Origin: Bacteroidota bacterium
Lineage (GTDB): Bacteria > Bacteroidota > Bacteroidia > Chitinophagales > Chitinophagaceae
Length of the DNA stretch: 64,000 nucleotides
Assembly: GCA_016706595.1 (NCBI GenBank)
Contig: JADJJH010000002.1
Location: 310,001 to 374,000, forward strand
Direction: 5' to 3'
The translations under genes were made by a program, and so were the position numbers. Shown piece after piece: positions 61,658 through 64,000 of the stretch. Each line of letters starts with the position of its first letter. Within the stretch, counting starts at the first letter, position 1. Under the pieces are notes generated by a model. That model saw only the letters and a list, made by a program, of their open reading frames with translations. It ran no database searches and was not told the origin of the DNA.

Positions 61658-63634
61658 ATGGGTTTAAATAATAGAATTCCGGCTGGTGAACTTGCTCAAA
61701 AATGGAGTACGTATAAAAGTACTTGTAAATTGGTAAATCCGGCTAACAAAAGAAGTTTAGATATTATTGTCGTTGGAACAGGCTTGGCCGGTGCTTCTGC
61801 CGCTGCTTCACTGGCTGAATTGGGCTATAGTGTAAAAACGTTTTGTTTTCAAGATAGTGGTCGTCGTGCGCACTCAATTGCTGCACAAGGCGGAATTAAT
61901 GCTGCCAAAAATTACCAAAATGATGGTGATAGCGTATATCGCTTATTTTACGATACCATTAAAGGAGGTGATTATCGTGCGCGTGAAGCCAATGTGCATC
62001 GATTGGCCGAAGTGAGTGGAAACATTATCGACCAATGTGTGGCACAAGGTGTTCCGTTTGCTCGAGAATATGGCGGCTTATTAAGTAATCGTAGTTTTGG
62101 TGGAACCCAAGTACAACGTACGTTTTATGCTGCGGGTCAAACCGGACAACAACTTTTATTAGGGGCTTACTCGGCACAAATGCGTCAGGTAGCCATCGGA
62201 AAAATTAAAGAATACAATCGCCACGAAATGTTAGACGTGGTTACGATAGATGGAAAGGCAAGAGGCATTATAGCCCGTAATTTAGTAACCGGCGAAATTG
62301 AGCGTCATGGTGCACATGCCGTTTTATTGTGTACGGGTGGATACGGAAATGTATTCTTTTTGAGTACCAATGCCATGGGAAGTAATGTAACTGCGGCTTG
62401 GAAGGCACATAAGAAAGGTGCATTTTTCGGCAATCCATGTTTCACACAAATTCACCCAACCTGTATTCCGGTAAGCGGCGACCATCAAAGTAAGTTAACG
62501 CTGATGAGTGAATCGTTGCGTAATGATGGACGAATTTGGGTACCTAAAAAACAAGGTGATACACGTAAACCCAACGAAATTGCCGAAGAAGAAAGAGATT
62601 ATTATTTAGAGCGTCGATATCCGGCCTTCGGGAATTTAGTACCTCGTGATGTGGCAAGTAGAGCCGCAAAAGAAAGATGTGATGCAGGTTATGGTGTAGG
62701 TAGCAGTAAAATGGCAGTATACTTAGATTTCGCATCGGCTATTGAGCGTTACGGAAAAACAGAAGCTACTAAGCAAGGGAAAAGTAATGCATCGAAGGAG
62801 GATATTATTGCTATGGGCAAAGATGTGGTGAAAGAGAAGTATGGTAACTTGTTTGAGATGTATGCAAAAATTACCGGTGAAGATCCCTACAGCGTTCCGA
62901 TGCGAATTTATCCGGCTGTGCATTATACGATGGGCGGTTTATGGGTCGATTATGAATTGATGACCAATGTGCCGGGACTCTATGCTTTAGGCGAAGCAAA
63001 CTTTAGTGATCATGGTGCTAACCGTTTAGGTGCAAGTGCTTTGATGCAAGGTTTGGCAGATGGATATTTTGTAATTCCTTATACTATTGGTAATTATTTA
63101 GCGGATGAAATTTCTACACCTAAAATAAATACCAATCAAGTTGCATTCGATGAAGCTGAAAAAGCAGTGACTGATAGAATTCATCATTTCATGAATGTAA
63201 AGGGAACAAAGTCGGTTGATTATTTCCACAAAAAATTGGGTTTAATCATGTGGAATCAGTGTGGAATGGCACGGAATGAACAAGGCCTCAAACAAGCCAT
63301 TGCAGATATTAGAGCATTAAGAGAAGAATTTTGGAAAGAGGTTCGAGTTCCAGGAACAGCTGATAGCTTAAATCCTGAATTAGATAAAGCCGGACGTGTA
63401 GCGGATTTTCTTGAACTAGGAGAATTGATGTGTATCGATGCGTTGAATAGAGAAGAAAGTTGTGGTGGACATTTCCGCGAAGAACATCAAACCGAAGATG
63501 GTGAAGCATTGAGGCATGATGATAAATTTATGTATGTTTCGTGCTGGGAAAATAAAGGTGAACAAGGATGGGATTTACATAAAGAAGATTTGGTGTATGA
63601 TGTGATACATCCAAGTCAGAGGAATTATAAGTAA
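61658..63634 (+). CDS. sdhA: Succinate dehydrogenase/fumarate reductase flavoprotein subunit
   Basis: A 658-residue FAD subunit that oxidises succinate to fumarate in the TCA cycle. It has the dinucleotide fold DIIVVGTGLAGASAAASL, the FAD-linking His in HSIAAQGGINA, catalytic residues in TQIHPTCIP and GEANFSDHGANRLGASALMQG, and the C-terminal domain with GLKQAIADIRALREEFW. Its length matches the Bacteroidota type (about 640-660). sdhB follows after 139 bp. Confidence 0.96.
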   Translation: MGLNNRIPAGELAQKWSTYKSTCKLVNPANKRSLDIIVVGTGLAGASAAASLAELGYSVKTFCFQDSGRRAHSIAAQGGINAAKNYQNDGDSVYRLFYDTIKGGDYRAREANVHRLAEVSGNIIDQCVAQGVPFAREYGGLLSNRSFGGTQVQRTFYAAGQTGQQLLLGAYSAQMRQVAIGKIKEYNRHEMLDVVTIDGKARGIIARNLVTGEIERHGAHAVLLCTGGYGNVFFLSTNAMGSNVTAAWKAHKKGAFFGNPCFTQIHPTCIPVSGDHQSKLTLMSESLRNDGRIWVPKKQGDTRKPNEIAEEERDYYLERRYPAFGNLVPRDVASRAAKERCDAGYGVGSSKMAVYLDFASAIERYGKTEATKQGKSNASKEDIIAMGKDVVKEKYGNLFEMYAKITGEDPYSVPMRIYPAVHYTMGGLWVDYELMTNVPGLYALGEANFSDHGANRLGASALMQGLADGYFVIPYTIGNYLADEISTPKINTNQVAFDEAEKAVTDRIHHFMNVKGTKSVDYFHKKLGLIMWNQCGMARNEQGLKQAIADIRALREEFWKEVRVPGTADSLNPELDKAGRVADFLELGELMCIDALNREESCGGHFREEHQTEDGEALRHDDKFMYVSCWENKGEQGWDLHKEDLVYDVIHPSQRNYK

Positions 63635-63637
63635 TGA

Positions 63638-63677
63638 GATAATTAGACAATGTGCTAATTTGATAATTAGTGAATTG
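63638..63677. repeat. Octamer repeat between sdhA and sdhB
   Basis: Five 8-bp units of the form GNNAATNN: gataatta, gacaatgt, gctaattt, gataatta and gtgaattg. It is placed directly after the sdhA stop codon. Confidence 0.6.
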
Positions 63678-63773
63678 AAGAAGGGAATTTTGATTGAAAT
63701 AATATTAAATTAAATAAGGAAGAGAGGTTTATTTTATAAAATTAAATAAGCATTTCGACGAAAAAATAACACC

Positions 63774-64000
63774 ATGGAACACACAACAATAAACCTGAAA
63801 TTAAAAGTTTGGCGTCAAAAAAATGCACAAGACAGCGGCCGATTCGAAAATTACGACGCCAAAGATATCTCTACCGAGATGAGCTTTCTTGAAATGTTTG
63901 ATGTGTTAAACGAACGACTGATTAATGAAGGTCAAGACCCTATTGCCTTCGACCACGATTGCCGAGAAGGTATTTGCGGAATGTGTAGTATGCATATTAA
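63774..64000 (+). CDS. sdhB: Succinate dehydrogenase iron-sulfur subunit, 5' part
   Basis: An open frame starts at ATG 63774 and runs off the right edge (75 residues and a partial codon). It begins MEHTTINLKLKVWRQKNAQD and reaches the first cysteines of the [2Fe-2S] cluster, DCREGICGMCSMHI. The rest, with the [3Fe-4S] and [4Fe-4S] sites, is outside the window. It completes the sdhCAB operon. Confidence 0.94.
   Translation, partial: MEHTTINLKLKVWRQKNAQDSGRFENYDAKDISTEMSFLEMFDVLNERLINEGQDPIAFDHDCREGICGMCSMHI

Overview
The window is a stretch of AT-rich (roughly one-third G+C by eye) chromosome from a member of the Bacteroidota. The evidence is consistent: type IX secretion C-terminal sorting domains, an S46 dipeptidyl peptidase, LytS/LytTR regulation, several TAnnTTTG -7 boxes with short leaders, few Shine-Dalgarno sites, and TTG/GTG starts. 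Gene content looks like an environmental Chitinophagia/Sphingobacteriia-type lineage, but genus cannot be read from the sequence. I saw no rRNA, tRNA, CRISPR array, prophage or intact insertion sequence.

Layout. 1-1670: 5' end of a large repeat adhesin running off the left edge. 2149-7891: ABC-2 exporter pair, then a complementary M16 peptidase pair (one subunit with zinc site, one without). 8253-13105: small outer-membrane barrel, LytS-type kinase and LytTR regulator, DPP7-type S46 peptidase. 13275-17608: SRPBCC protein, a decayed TfoX-domain gene, an Omp85-like barrel and NAD kinase, DUF4197 protein. 17964-22445: an orphan N-terminal half of transketolase overlapping a vWA protein with about six 48-residue repeats, then a PKD/T9SS protein. 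22660-30076: accD, YceI, M49 peptidase, Cys-rich secreted protein, DMT transporter, groESL. 30345-31920: small hypotheticals and a type II toxin-antitoxin pair with a frameshifted toxin. 32081-41488: gcvT, a catalytically degenerate M28 protein, M14 carboxypeptidase-like protein, DUF4340 protein, valS. 41498-48276: aldehyde dehydrogenase, ssb, frameshifted Pif1-like helicase, DUF1569 protein, and the non-catalytic half of an ALDH16-type enzyme. 48273-50441: divergent pabA / pabB-pabC genes for p-aminobenzoate. 50459-58837: T9SS cargo, enoyl-CoA hydratase, PLP trans-sulfuration enzyme, DinB protein, a decayed Bacteroidota-specific gene, and an orphan paaA. 59067-64000: MORN/TonB-like protein and the succinate dehydrogenase operon sdhC-sdhA-sdhB, cut by the right edge.

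Themes. The window is mostly housekeeping plus secreted protein turnover: M16 pair, S46, M49, M14 and an M28-like protein suggest a peptide-consuming lifestyle. Four genes are broken. Two of these (parE-like toxin, helicase) have single-base losses at homopolymers and may be assembly errors; two (TfoX-like, and the gene at 57089-57823) have several lesions and are true decay. The non-coding space is unusually structured: two families of dispersed palindromic elements, heptamer and octamer minisatellites, and nested inverted repeats. The best leads for something new are the vWA repeat protein, the M28 pseudopeptidase, the ALDH16 gene split over two distant genes, and the two dispersed repeat families. 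I did not find a clear new defence or biosynthetic system.
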